Source: Verrucomicrobiaceae bacterium E54 (GTDB lineage Bacteria > Verrucomicrobiota > Verrucomicrobiia > Verrucomicrobiales > Akkermansiaceae). Taken from it: 64,000 nucleotides of DNA. The stretch lies in the NCBI GenBank assembly GCA_022548915.1, contig JAKZES010000006.1, positions 1 to 64,000 on the forward strand. Reading direction: 5' to 3'. The translations under genes were made by a program, and so were the position numbers. The notes under the pieces are model-generated. The model had not been told where the DNA came from. It saw only the letters and a program-made list of their open reading frames with translations, and did no database searches. How positions within the stretch are numbered: position 1 is the first letter of the stretch; every line of letters begins with the position of its first letter. Shown here one piece after another: positions 16,540-25,100 of this stretch.

Positions 16540-16598
16540 TTTGTGGCATTCGGTGAATCGGTCTCCGCCCGATCTGAGAAGTCCGACTTCGTCGTGGA

Positions 16599-16808
16599 TT
16601 GGGGGACCCGGGGCTGCGCCCGCTGCGCGAGCTGACCCCGGGCTATCGATGGGTGGCCCCGTTGGGGCCGGGGAGTGGCGACCTGGTCGGGGTGGTCATC
16701 GACTGGGCCAAGGCGGTCCTGCAGCTCGAGCTCCTCAACGGGGAAGGCGGGGTCTTCCTCCGCCATCCGGTGCCGCTGGAGGACCTGCAGGCCGGGGGAG
16801 CGGAGTAG
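16599..16808 (+). CDS. Small hypothetical protein
   Basis: A 69-codon frame with a TTG start and no clear ribosome binding site. The sequence TPGYRWVAPLGPGSGDLVG and VLQLELLNGEGGVFLRHPVP is compatible with a small beta domain, and codon use fits the neighbours (high GC at third positions). I do not recognise a family. It ends 18 bases before the convergent RseP-type gene. It could instead be the end of a decayed gene whose front part is the debris at 16414-16539. Confidence 0.3.
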   Translation: MGDPGLRPLRELTPGYRWVAPLGPGSGDLVGVVIDWAKAVLQLELLNGEGGVFLRHPVPLEDLQAGGAE

Positions 16809-16826
16809 GGTTGGGCCGCCCCCGGT

Positions 16827-18284
16827 TCACCCGCCTTCCGGCTCGGGGAAGACGGTTTCGGGGCGTTCGTCGCCGCCCATGCCGAAGTCGTCGAAGATGT
16901 CCTTCGAGGTGACGTAGAGCATGATGCTGAAAAGCAGGAAGACGAAGCCGAGCTGGAGGACCTCGAGGAACTTCACGTTCACCGGCCGGCGGGCGATGGC
17001 CTCCATGGTGGCGATGGTGATGTGGCCGCCGTCGAGCACCGGGAAGGGCAGCAGGTTGAGCAGGGCGAGGTTGATGTTGATCAGCACCATGAAGCCGAGG
17101 ATGCGGTGGAAGGGGTGGTCGAGGAGCAGCGAGAAGTACTGGATCTTGCCGATGCCGACCGGACCGCTGAGGTGCTGGATGCCGATGCTCGACTTCGGCG
17201 AGGCGACGCTGGTGAGCGTGATCCACATCGTGCGCAGGGTGTCGACCGTCTGCTCGACCGGGTTCGGCCGGACCCATTCGCGGATGTAGGGATCGGGCGC
17301 GGAGAACAAGGCGCCGATCATGTAGTCCTGCGGCTCGGCGTCGGGCTCGGCGTTCTTGACGATCGGCCGCACCGGCGACACGGCCAGCTCGACCGGTGCG
17401 CCGTCGCGCTTGACGGTGAAGGTGAGCGTCTTGCCCTCACTGTTCTTGATGAGTTCGAGGAGCTGGGAGAAATCGACAATGGCTTCGCCGTCGACCTGCT
17501 TGACGACATCGCCCTCCTCGAGTCCGGCGAGCCGGGCGGGGGCGTTGGGGTCGTCGACGAGTCCGGTGATGGCGATCGGGGTGTCGGGGGCCATCGGCAT
17601 GATGCCGACCTGGCGGGTCTTCTTGCGATCGAGCACGGACTCGCTGGGCGGGATGTAGAAATCGGAAACGATCTCTTTCCGGCCCTCGCCGGGGCGATCG
17701 ACGGTGAAGTGGATGCGGTCGCCCTTGCTGGTGGCGATGTGCATGAAGACGCTGTCGAGCGGCAGGTTCCAGGTCTCCACCGGTTGGTCGTTGATGGAGA
17801 GGATGCGGTCTCCGCGCTGGAGTCCGGCCTCCGCGGCCTTGCTGCCGGCCTCGACCCAGCCGATGGTGGTCGTCGGGATCACGTCGACCGGCTTGGCGAT
17901 GATCCAGATGATGACGGCCGAGACGAACGCGAGCAGGAAGGAGAAGAAGGGGCCGGCGAAGGCGACAATGATCTTGTCGAGCGGCGTGATGTTCGGCAGC
18001 GGTTCGCCGTCGTCGCGGTTGCCGCCTTCGATGGCCTCCATCGGCGCCATCTGCGGCAGCGCGACAAAGCCGCCGGCGGGAATCCAGCCGAGACCGTACT
18101 GGACGCCGTTGATGGTCTTGCTCCAGATCGGCTTGCCGAACCAGATCTGGAAGCGGTCGATCTTGAGGCCGCGCCATTTCGCCGCCCAGAAGTGGCCGAG
18201 CTCGTGCACGAAGATGATCAGATTGAAAATCATGATCACCAGGAAGATGAGCAGGGCGGTGGTGAGCGGGCCGGGGTCGAGCAT
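16827..18284 (-). CDS. rseP: RIP metalloprotease RseP (site-2 protease)
   Basis: Inner-membrane intramembrane zinc protease of 485 residues. TM1 carries the active site HELGH at residues 27-31 in FVHELGHFWAAKWRG. The second signature LLPFPVLDGGH near residue 422 supplies the third zinc ligand (Asp). Two periplasmic PDZ domains lie between (GSKAAEAGLQRGDRILSIND and PARLAGLEEGDVVKQVDGEA). In other bacteria RseP cuts anti-sigma factors and signal-peptide remnants. No dxr, bamA or lpx genes, its usual neighbours, are seen. The C-terminal tail is acidic. Confidence 0.93.
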   Translation of the reverse strand: MLDPGPLTTALLIFLVIMIFNLIIFVHELGHFWAAKWRGLKIDRFQIWFGKPIWSKTINGVQYGLGWIPAGGFVALPQMAPMEAIEGGNRDDGEPLPNITPLDKIIVAFAGPFFSFLLAFVSAVIIWIIAKPVDVIPTTTIGWVEAGSKAAEAGLQRGDRILSINDQPVETWNLPLDSVFMHIATSKGDRIHFTVDRPGEGRKEIVSDFYIPPSESVLDRKKTRQVGIMPMAPDTPIAITGLVDDPNAPARLAGLEEGDVVKQVDGEAIVDFSQLLELIKNSEGKTLTFTVKRDGAPVELAVSPVRPIVKNAEPDAEPQDYMIGALFSAPDPYIREWVRPNPVEQTVDTLRTMWITLTSVASPKSSIGIQHLSGPVGIGKIQYFSLLLDHPFHRILGFMVLININLALLNLLPFPVLDGGHITIATMEAIARRPVNVKFLEVLQLGFVFLLFSIMLYVTSKDIFDDFGMGGDERPETVFPEPEGG

Positions 18285-18642
18285 GAGGAACTAGAGGAAC
18301 GCGCGCAGGTTACGGTCGACCCCCGATGCTTCAAGAAGTTAAAACATACGGGATGGCGGGGGATCGGGTGCCGCGGTGCGGGTGAGGGGTTCGAGTCTTG
18401 GTGATGAGTGGGGAGTGGTCAGGGAGCAAGAGGAATGGCCTGCGGAGGTGGCCGGTAGAGTGGGAGTTGCCGGGTGGGCGACCGCCATCGCTGCGCTCGG
18501 CGGCGAGGATCTGACCACCGGCCACTGGAAACTCATCACCAAGGCCCGGAGCGCAGGATCGGTTGGCGGACGGACTGGCGGACGAGCGGGACGCTCGTCC
18601 CTGCCTGTCCAAGAGCATTGACGCCCCGGGCGGAGTTTTTCC
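18285..18642. other. Gap with a REP-like hairpin (18580-18600)
   Basis: About 360 bases without a supportable gene. The only clear structure is a perfect 9-base dyad: GGACGAGCG (18580-18588), loop GGA, CGCTCGTCC (18592-18600). This is the kind of compact hairpin seen in REP-like repeats. The sequence around 18370-18400 contains a T-loop-like GGGTTCGAGTC but no tRNA fold. Confidence 0.55.
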
Positions 18643-19782
18643 ATGCTCCGGACCGTGGCGAATCGGATTGAGAGTGCCGTGGTGCGCGGGGAAATCGACA
18701 ACACCGTCGAGGGCCGCACCATCGGCTGGATCTGGCTGCTCGGCCGGGCCGATCCGGTGACGCTCGATCTGGCGGGCGACTGCTGGCGCGACCTGGCCGG
18801 GGCGCGGCTGAAGTTCCGCAACCCGGAGGCCACCGGGCATGCGCAGCTCGACGACCTGCAGCGCGGGGTGGTGGGCGACATGACGGCTTCGCGGAAATGC
18901 CGCGTGCCCCTGATTCCCATCGATGACTACCTGGAAGCCAAGGCGGCGGGCGAGGATCCCGGGGAGGTGTGGAAGAACACGCTCTACCTCGAGTGGTTCA
19001 GTGAAAGCGATGGTCGGGTGGTGATCGAGACGACCGACTACGAGCTGGAGCTTTCCGACCCGGAGTGGCGGATGGATGCCGATGCCGAGGAGGCGCAGAA
19101 GCTGGCGAACCTGCAGGCGATGCGGGATTTCCTCGAGCGGATCATCGACCGTCGCCCGTTCCAGCCGGACCGGCCGGAGGGGGTCGAGGATGATGAATTC
19201 GAATGGGAGAAGCGGCTCAAGGAGAGCGACCGCCTGACCGACGCCTATCAGGAGGTGCTGGAGAAGTACATGAACGATCCGGATGCCGAGCGGAAGGAGG
19301 CGTTTGCCATGGGATGGGACGGGATGCTCGAGGCGATGGCCGACAAGCAGGAGCAGTCGGACCCGGAGGACGAGGAGGACGACGACGAAGAGGGTTGGAT
19401 GGAGTGTGACGACGACATGGACTTTGGCGACCGCGAGGACGAGCATCCGCTGATCCAGGAAGCGGAGGATCTGGCGGTGCGGGCCTTCACCACGCTCGAC
19501 CGCGAAAGCGAGGCGGCGGCGGAGGTGGCCAGCCTGATCGGGCAGGTCGCGGCCAAGCTCGCCGGGGCCCTGTGCGGCGACTACGAGCGGGAGATCGGAT
19601 TCGTGCTGGCGCTGCTGAAGCGCTGCCTGAGCCTGCAGAACGAGGCGCTCGCGGCCTTCAACACGCTGCTCGAGCAGACGCCGGAAGCGGATCGCCGGCG
19701 GGCGATCGAGGCGCTGAGGGACGACTTCCACCTGCTCCGCGGCAAGACTTCCGAGATGCGCCGCGAGCTGCGGGGGACCTGA
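18643..19782 (+). CDS. Acidic protein of unknown function
   Basis: A 379-residue soluble protein without signal peptide or membrane segment. The N-terminal 75 residues look like a small alpha/beta or beta domain (ESAVVRGEIDNTVEGRTIGW). The centre is very acidic (EDEEDDDEEGWMECDDDMDF, about residues 245-270), and the C-terminal ~100 residues are helical (LIGQVAAKLAGALCGDYERE, then LLEQTPEADRRRAIEAL). I do not recognise a family. The start at ATG 18643 is the first in-frame start and codon usage is strongly typical, so the gene itself is secure. Flanking genes give no hint of function. Confidence 0.75.
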   Translation: MLRTVANRIESAVVRGEIDNTVEGRTIGWIWLLGRADPVTLDLAGDCWRDLAGARLKFRNPEATGHAQLDDLQRGVVGDMTASRKCRVPLIPIDDYLEAKAAGEDPGEVWKNTLYLEWFSESDGRVVIETTDYELELSDPEWRMDADAEEAQKLANLQAMRDFLERIIDRRPFQPDRPEGVEDDEFEWEKRLKESDRLTDAYQEVLEKYMNDPDAERKEAFAMGWDGMLEAMADKQEQSDPEDEEDDDEEGWMECDDDMDFGDREDEHPLIQEAEDLAVRAFTTLDRESEAAAEVASLIGQVAAKLAGALCGDYEREIGFVLALLKRCLSLQNEALAAFNTLLEQTPEADRRRAIEALRDDFHLLRGKTSEMRRELRGT

Positions 19783-19995
19783 TGCGGAGTCCGGGCACAG
19801 CGGTCGAAGGTCCTCGGGTTCAGGGGTTCACGAGCATTCATGACGCGGGATGGGTTCCGACTTTGGACTTTCAGACCTTCGACCTCCAGACCGAGTCACC
19901 CGCTTGAGGAAGTGCGATTCAGCCGGGAGGCGATGATTAAGACATCCGAAGCAATCGGGATTGATTTTGTGCCGGGAATGCGACAGATTCCCGCC

Positions 19996-20190
19996 ATGAA
20001 GATTTTTGCGTGCACGGCGCTGTTGGTGATGGGGCTGAACTCCTGCAACACGTTCATCGGCATGGGCCGGGACATCCGCCAGATGGGTGAGGGCATGGAA
20101 CATGTCGCCCATGGCAAGCGTCTCGATGGGAGCGAGAAGACGGGGAGTTCGCAGCAGTCGTCGGGAGACGAGGCTTTGCCGACCTACTGA
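19996..20190 (+). CDS. Entericidin-like small lipoprotein
   Basis: A 64-residue protein starting at ATG 19996: MKIFACTALLVMGLNSCNTF, a short lipoprotein signal with lipobox around LNSC. The mature part, NTFIGMGRDIRQMGEGMEHV, matches the entericidin EcnA/EcnB pattern (GMGRDI and GxGM). The tail is Ser/Gln-rich. Entericidins are small envelope lipoproteins; their toxin/antidote role is documented in enterics only. The longer upstream frame to 19840 lacks a signal. Placed between unrelated genes. Confidence 0.75.
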   Translation: MKIFACTALLVMGLNSCNTFIGMGRDIRQMGEGMEHVAHGKRLDGSEKTGSSQQSSGDEALPTY

Positions 20191-20234
20191 CCCGGATTTT
20201 TCCCGCCTGGGAAATGAGGGCCGTCCGGCCCCGG

Positions 20235-21674
20235 TCACGGGCTTTTCTCCAGCGAGTCGATCGGCTTGTTCTCCCAGAACCAGCGGTCACCTCGCTTCTC
20301 CAACGTGCGGCCTCCGGAGCCGGGGACGTGCTTCGCTTCCTTGTCGGGAAGATGCCCGGCGAGCCGCTTGATGACGTCCGCGTGCTCCGCCTTGCCGGCA
20401 AGGTTGTGCCATTCGTTGGGGTCGTTTTCGCGGTCGTAGAGCTCCTCCGAGCCGTCGCCGTAGCGGATGTAGCGCCAGCGCTCGTCGCAGACCGAATGGT
20501 TGCCGGGGTTGTGGGTGGTGATGGCCGGACGCCGGGGCGTGTCGGGGTTTTCCAACTGCGGACGGAGTGACAGGCCCTCGAGCCCCTCGACCGGGTCGAG
20601 TCCGGCGAGGTCGACCAGCGTCGGGTAGATGTCGAGCAGTTCGGCGGGTTGGCGGCTGCGCTGGCGGGCGTCGATTCCCTTGCCCGAGAAGATCAGCGGC
20701 ACCCGGGTCGAGCGTTCCCAGAGGGTGTTCTTGCCGCTGATGTCCTTTTCGCCGAGATGCCAGCCGTGGTCGGAGAAAAGCACGACGAGGGTGTTGTCGG
20801 CGGCGGATGATTCGTGAAGGGCGTCGAGTACCCGGCCGACCTGCGAGTCGGCGAAGGAGACCGAGGCGAGGTAGGAGCGGACGAGGTTGCGCCACTCGCC
20901 CTGGTCGCGGAGCAGCTTCAGCCGCGGCTCGGGCAGCCGCCAGTTCAGGTACCAGGCGAACTCCGGGACGTCGTCGCGGTCGCCGTCGAGCAGCGGTGGC
21001 ATCTTGAGGGTCTCATCCGGATAGAGGTCGAACCACTCCTGCGAGGCGAAGCACGGCACGTGCGGCCGGCCGAAGCCGACCCCGAGGAAGAAGGGCTTCT
21101 CGTGGTCGCGCCCGAGGAAGTCGACGGCCCAGCTGGCGATCTCCCAATCGTTCTGCTGCTCGTCCTTTTCGGGATACACGCCCCAGTCGACCAGACGGTG
21201 CTCGGAGATGCCCTCGACGAGTTTTTTCTTCGGCAGCGGGCCGAAGTTGCAGGGTGGCCCGTATTCGTCGAACTCGGCGGCGCGGTCCTTCTTCGGCGGG
21301 AAGGTGTGGTAGATCTTGCCGACCAGCGCGGTGTGGTAGCCGGCCCCGTGGAATGCCTGGGGCATCGACACCAGCTGCCGCAGTTCCGGGACCGAGCGGA
21401 ACCACGGGGCGAGGCCGTAGACCCCGGTGGTGGTCGGGCGCAGGCCGGTGACCATCGAGGTCCGCGAGGGATTGCAGACCGGGGCCTGGCAGTGGGCGTT
21501 GGTGAAGAGCGTGCCGCTGGCGGCGAGGCGGTCGATGTGGGGCGTCCGGACCTGGGGGTGGGTGTCGAGGCAGCCGATCCAGTCGTTCAGGTCGTCGATG
21601 CCGATGAGCACCACGTTGGGTTTCCCCGCCAGCGCGGGGACGGCGAGGAGCAGGCAGGCAAGGAGGGTTTTCAT
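20235..21674 (-). CDS. Secreted sulfatase (iduronate-2-sulfatase-like)
   Basis: A 479-residue exported arylsulfatase-superfamily enzyme (signal MKTLLACLLLAVPALAG). The formylglycine motif is C67-N-P-S-R71 in VCNPSRTSMVTGLRPTTTGV. Metal-binding acids are present (GIDDLNDW near the N-terminus, FSDHGWHLGEKD later). Details such as AFHGAGYHTALVGKIYH and HGWHLGEKDISGKNTLWER point to the iduronate-2-sulfatase-like subgroup. Activity requires a formylglycine-generating enzyme, not found intact in this window. Its ATG lies 2 bases after the stop of the small gene at 21676-21972, so translation is probably coupled. Confidence 0.92.
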   Translation of the reverse strand: MKTLLACLLLAVPALAGKPNVVLIGIDDLNDWIGCLDTHPQVRTPHIDRLAASGTLFTNAHCQAPVCNPSRTSMVTGLRPTTTGVYGLAPWFRSVPELRQLVSMPQAFHGAGYHTALVGKIYHTFPPKKDRAAEFDEYGPPCNFGPLPKKKLVEGISEHRLVDWGVYPEKDEQQNDWEIASWAVDFLGRDHEKPFFLGVGFGRPHVPCFASQEWFDLYPDETLKMPPLLDGDRDDVPEFAWYLNWRLPEPRLKLLRDQGEWRNLVRSYLASVSFADSQVGRVLDALHESSAADNTLVVLFSDHGWHLGEKDISGKNTLWERSTRVPLIFSGKGIDARQRSRQPAELLDIYPTLVDLAGLDPVEGLEGLSLRPQLENPDTPRRPAITTHNPGNHSVCDERWRYIRYGDGSEELYDRENDPNEWHNLAGKAEHADVIKRLAGHLPDKEAKHVPGSGGRTLEKRGDRWFWENKPIDSLEKSP

Positions 21675-21675
21675 C

Positions 21676-21972
21676 TCAGGAAACCAGTGCGCGGGCGATG
21701 TCGAGCCACTCCTGTTCGAGGGACTCGCCGCGGGGTGTCGCCGGCTTGCCGGCCTGGGCATACCAGTAGCAGGCGTTGCCGTAGTCGCCCTCTTCGCGGT
21801 GGAGCCAGGCGTGGATCCAGGCTCCATCGGGGTTGGGCAGGTCCTGGCAAAGATCGTGCGCCTCGGTCCAGCGGCCGGCCTTGGCGAGCCACAGGGTGCG
21901 TTCGGTCAGGGTCAGGCCGGTGGGCGGCTGCGCCTCGTTGGCAGCGGAGCGGGCAATGGCGTCGGCATCCAT
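21676..21972 (-). CDS. Small helical protein translationally coupled to a sulfatase
   Basis: A 98-residue protein from ATG 21972 (longer frames upstream to 22170 have non-coding composition). It is helix-rich with a TPR-like pattern (LTERTLWLAKAGRWTEAHDL, then AWIHAWLHREEGDYGNACYWY, near residues 24-70). No signal peptide. Its TGA (21676-21678) is one base from the sulfatase ATG, which suggests a shared transcript. I know similar small proteins from verrucomicrobia but no function. Confidence 0.6.
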   Translation of the reverse strand: MDADAIARSAANEAQPPTGLTLTERTLWLAKAGRWTEAHDLCQDLPNPDGAWIHAWLHREEGDYGNACYWYAQAGKPATPRGESLEQEWLDIARALVS

Positions 21973-22178
21973 GGACCTAGGGGAGCGGAAAGCCCGCCGG
22001 GGATCAACGGCATTCGTGGGGCGCAGCGGGCCGTTCGGCGTGCGGTTCAGGAAAGCGGCAGTTTCCGGAGCGCCGGATATCCGGTTGGCCCGGGGACTTC
22101 CGGCGGGCGGTTCAAATAAATTTCGACACATCTTCACACGGGCGACGCATTTGTTTAGATAGGTAGCCACTCATCATC

Positions 22179-25100
22179 ATGAAATTCCTCGCCTTGTTCC
22201 TCGCGGTCTTGATCGCGCCCCTCGCCGCCGCTCCGCGGCTTCACGTTTCCGGACCGACGATCGTTCCCGGGACCGACATTGAAATCGTGCTCGATCACGA
22301 AGCCTGCCCGGCCGACCGGATCGGCAAGGTGGCGGCCACTCCCTGGCTGCAGATCGAACCGGCCTGGGCCGGGAAGACGGTGTGGAAGGAAGCGAACGTC
22401 CTCGAGTTCCAGCCGGCCGAGGCGCCGCAACTCGGCACGGAATACACCTTCACGCTGATCGGCGAGCACGTGTATCTCGACGGCAAGCCGGTCCCCGCAG
22501 GCCGGCTCGGAACGGCGTCAACGCCCAAGCCGGGCATCGACTACGCGACGCTGCTGGGACGCTACACCACGGGTTGGTCGGCGCGGACCGCCGCCTACTA
22601 TCTGACCTTCAACGGCGAGGTCGATCCCGAGGAAACGGCGCCCTTCTTCCACTACACCGACAAGAAAGGCCAGCGGGTCGCGGCGAAGGTCCGGCGGCCG
22701 GATTTTGCGGAGCTGAAGCAGCCCGGTTACATCCGACCGACCTTCCTCCAGAGCTTCGAGGCGGCGCTTTCGGGTCAGCCCTTCGAACCCGGACTCGCCG
22801 CCGGCTTCAAGCCATCGAACGGCCTGATCGTCGAGCCGGCCTCGCCGCTGCCGGTCGGCGACGAGTGGTATCTGGTCTCGCGGGCGGGGTTGCCGGTGGG
22901 AGGCCATCCGGCCGTGAATGAATCCAGGCGCCGGATCGGCGACGTCGATCCCTTCAAGCTCCAGCACGCCTATGCCAGGACGGTGGCGGACGAGCCGCGC
23001 CGGATCGTGGTCGATTTCTCCCGCAGCCTGCCGAAGGAATTTTCCGCGGATCTGGTGAAGGTCGAACCGGAGGTGCCGGAGATGACGATGTCGGTGGAAG
23101 GGGACAAGCTGCGCATCGACGGCGACTTTTCGGCGCACGACCACTGGACGATCTTCGTCGAGGGCGGCATTTCCTCCTACGACGGGCTCGTGCTCGGCCA
23201 GCGCTGGATGGGCAAGGTGAAGTTCGAGCACCTCGAGCCGGGCCTCGGAGTGGCCAGCGAGGATGAAAGCCAGTTGGCGCACGGTTCGCGCTACTACCGG
23301 ATTTCCACGGTGAACCTCGATTCGTTGAAGATCCGCATCAAGAAACTGCATGGCAGCCAGCTCGTCCGGGCGCGCCAGGGATACCGCTACTACACCGGTC
23401 GCGGCCCCCACGGCCAGGGACTCAGCCCGCAGCGTCTGATGCCGTATGAGATGATGGTCGGCACCACGGTGGCCGACTTCGAGGTCGAGCTGGACAACCC
23501 GATCGACACCTCCCGGCCGCTCTATCTGGACTGGGACAAGGTGCTGGCGGACGACCCGCAGCCCTACTCGATCGGGAGGGCGCCCGAGGAGCCGCGCGAG
23601 GATGCCTCCGCCGATCCCGCCGCGTTCTTCATCGAGATCGTCGGCGAGCCGAAAAGCGGCGCCCGGCCGGAGCGGCGGAAGGTCGTGCAGTCACTGGTGC
23701 AGCTCACCGATCTGGGGATGGCCTGGAAGATCAGCGGCGACGAGGTGAAGGCCCTTGTCTTCTCGTGCCGCACCGGCGAACCGGTGGAGGGAGTGAAGGT
23801 GGACCTTTTCGGCGAGGATGCCGAAGTTCTCGGCCGCTTCAAGACCGGTGCCGACGGCATGGCGACGCTGCCGCGCGACTCGAAGATGCGCCACCTGCGT
23901 GCGAGCCTCGGCGCGGACCAGTTCACCACTCCCTACGATGACGCGATGCCCACGGTCGGCCTGTGGCGTTTCCCGGTGCGTTACTCGTGGCAGGAGTCGC
24001 CACTGGAGCAGCGGCGGGTGATGCTCTTTTCCGATCGCTCGCTCTATCGTCCGGGGGAGGAAGTGCACGTGAAGGGTCTGGTCCGCCGGCAAGACGGCAA
24101 CGCCATCGAGCTGGACGCGCCGTCGAAGGTGAAGTTCACGGTGACCAATCCGACCGGTGTCGAGATCCTGTCCGAGGACCTCGAGGTGTCCGCGGCCGGG
24201 TCCTTCGACCAATCGTTCCGGCTGCCGGAAGAGACGACCGGCTTCCACCGGGTCATGGTCACCTGGCAGGACGAGCACGACGCGGCGGCCGAACTTGAGA
24301 ACTGGGTCGAGCGCACGCATGCGATGGAAGGCAGCCGCGCGACCATGACGCTCCGGGTCGAGGAGTTCCGCCGGAATGCCTTCGAGATCACCCACGAGAT
24401 TGCCGAGCCCGCGCCGGGAGCCTCCGAGGTCGAGCTGCAGCTCGAAGCCGGGAACTACAGTGGCCAGCCGCTCGACGGGGCCGAGGTCCACGTCTGGTCG
24501 CGGGTCTCGGACCGGAACTACTACCCCGACCGCTTCCGCGATCACCTGTTCGGCGACCACCGCCGTCCGGATTTCGGCTACTGGTATCACTACTTCGGCT
24601 ATCGCTGGGATGATGACAACGGCAACCCGCGCAGCGACACCGAGACGACCGAGCTCAAGCTCGACGAGGACGGCCGGGCAACGGTGACGGCCAAGGTGTC
24701 TGAAGCCGAGTTTCCGACGCTGCGGGATGTGATGATCCAGACCGAGGTGACCGACTCGAACCGTCAGACGCTGAGCAAGACGAGTTCGGCAATGGTGCAT
24801 CCGGCCTCGGTCTATGTCGGCGTGCGGCGGATCGACCGCTTGGTCCGGGTCGGCGACGAACTCCCGCTCGACCTGGTCGCGGTCGACACGAAAGGCGCCC
24901 CGTTTGAAGGGGAGCTGGAAGTCGAGGCCACGCTTTCGCGCGAGGTCAACGAACAGGTCCGCCTGCGCACGCCGGAAGGGGGGGCGGTCCGGAACGAGAA
25001 GCGCGACGAGGAACTTTCCTCCGCCCGGTTGAAGGTCGGCGGGGACGACTCGAAATACGTCTTCGCTCCGGAGAAGCCGGGACGCCACACGCTCGAGCTG

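Noticed and set aside
18368-18405. T-loop-like GGGTTCGAGTC
   Set aside because: No matching arms; appears to be chance or relic sequence.
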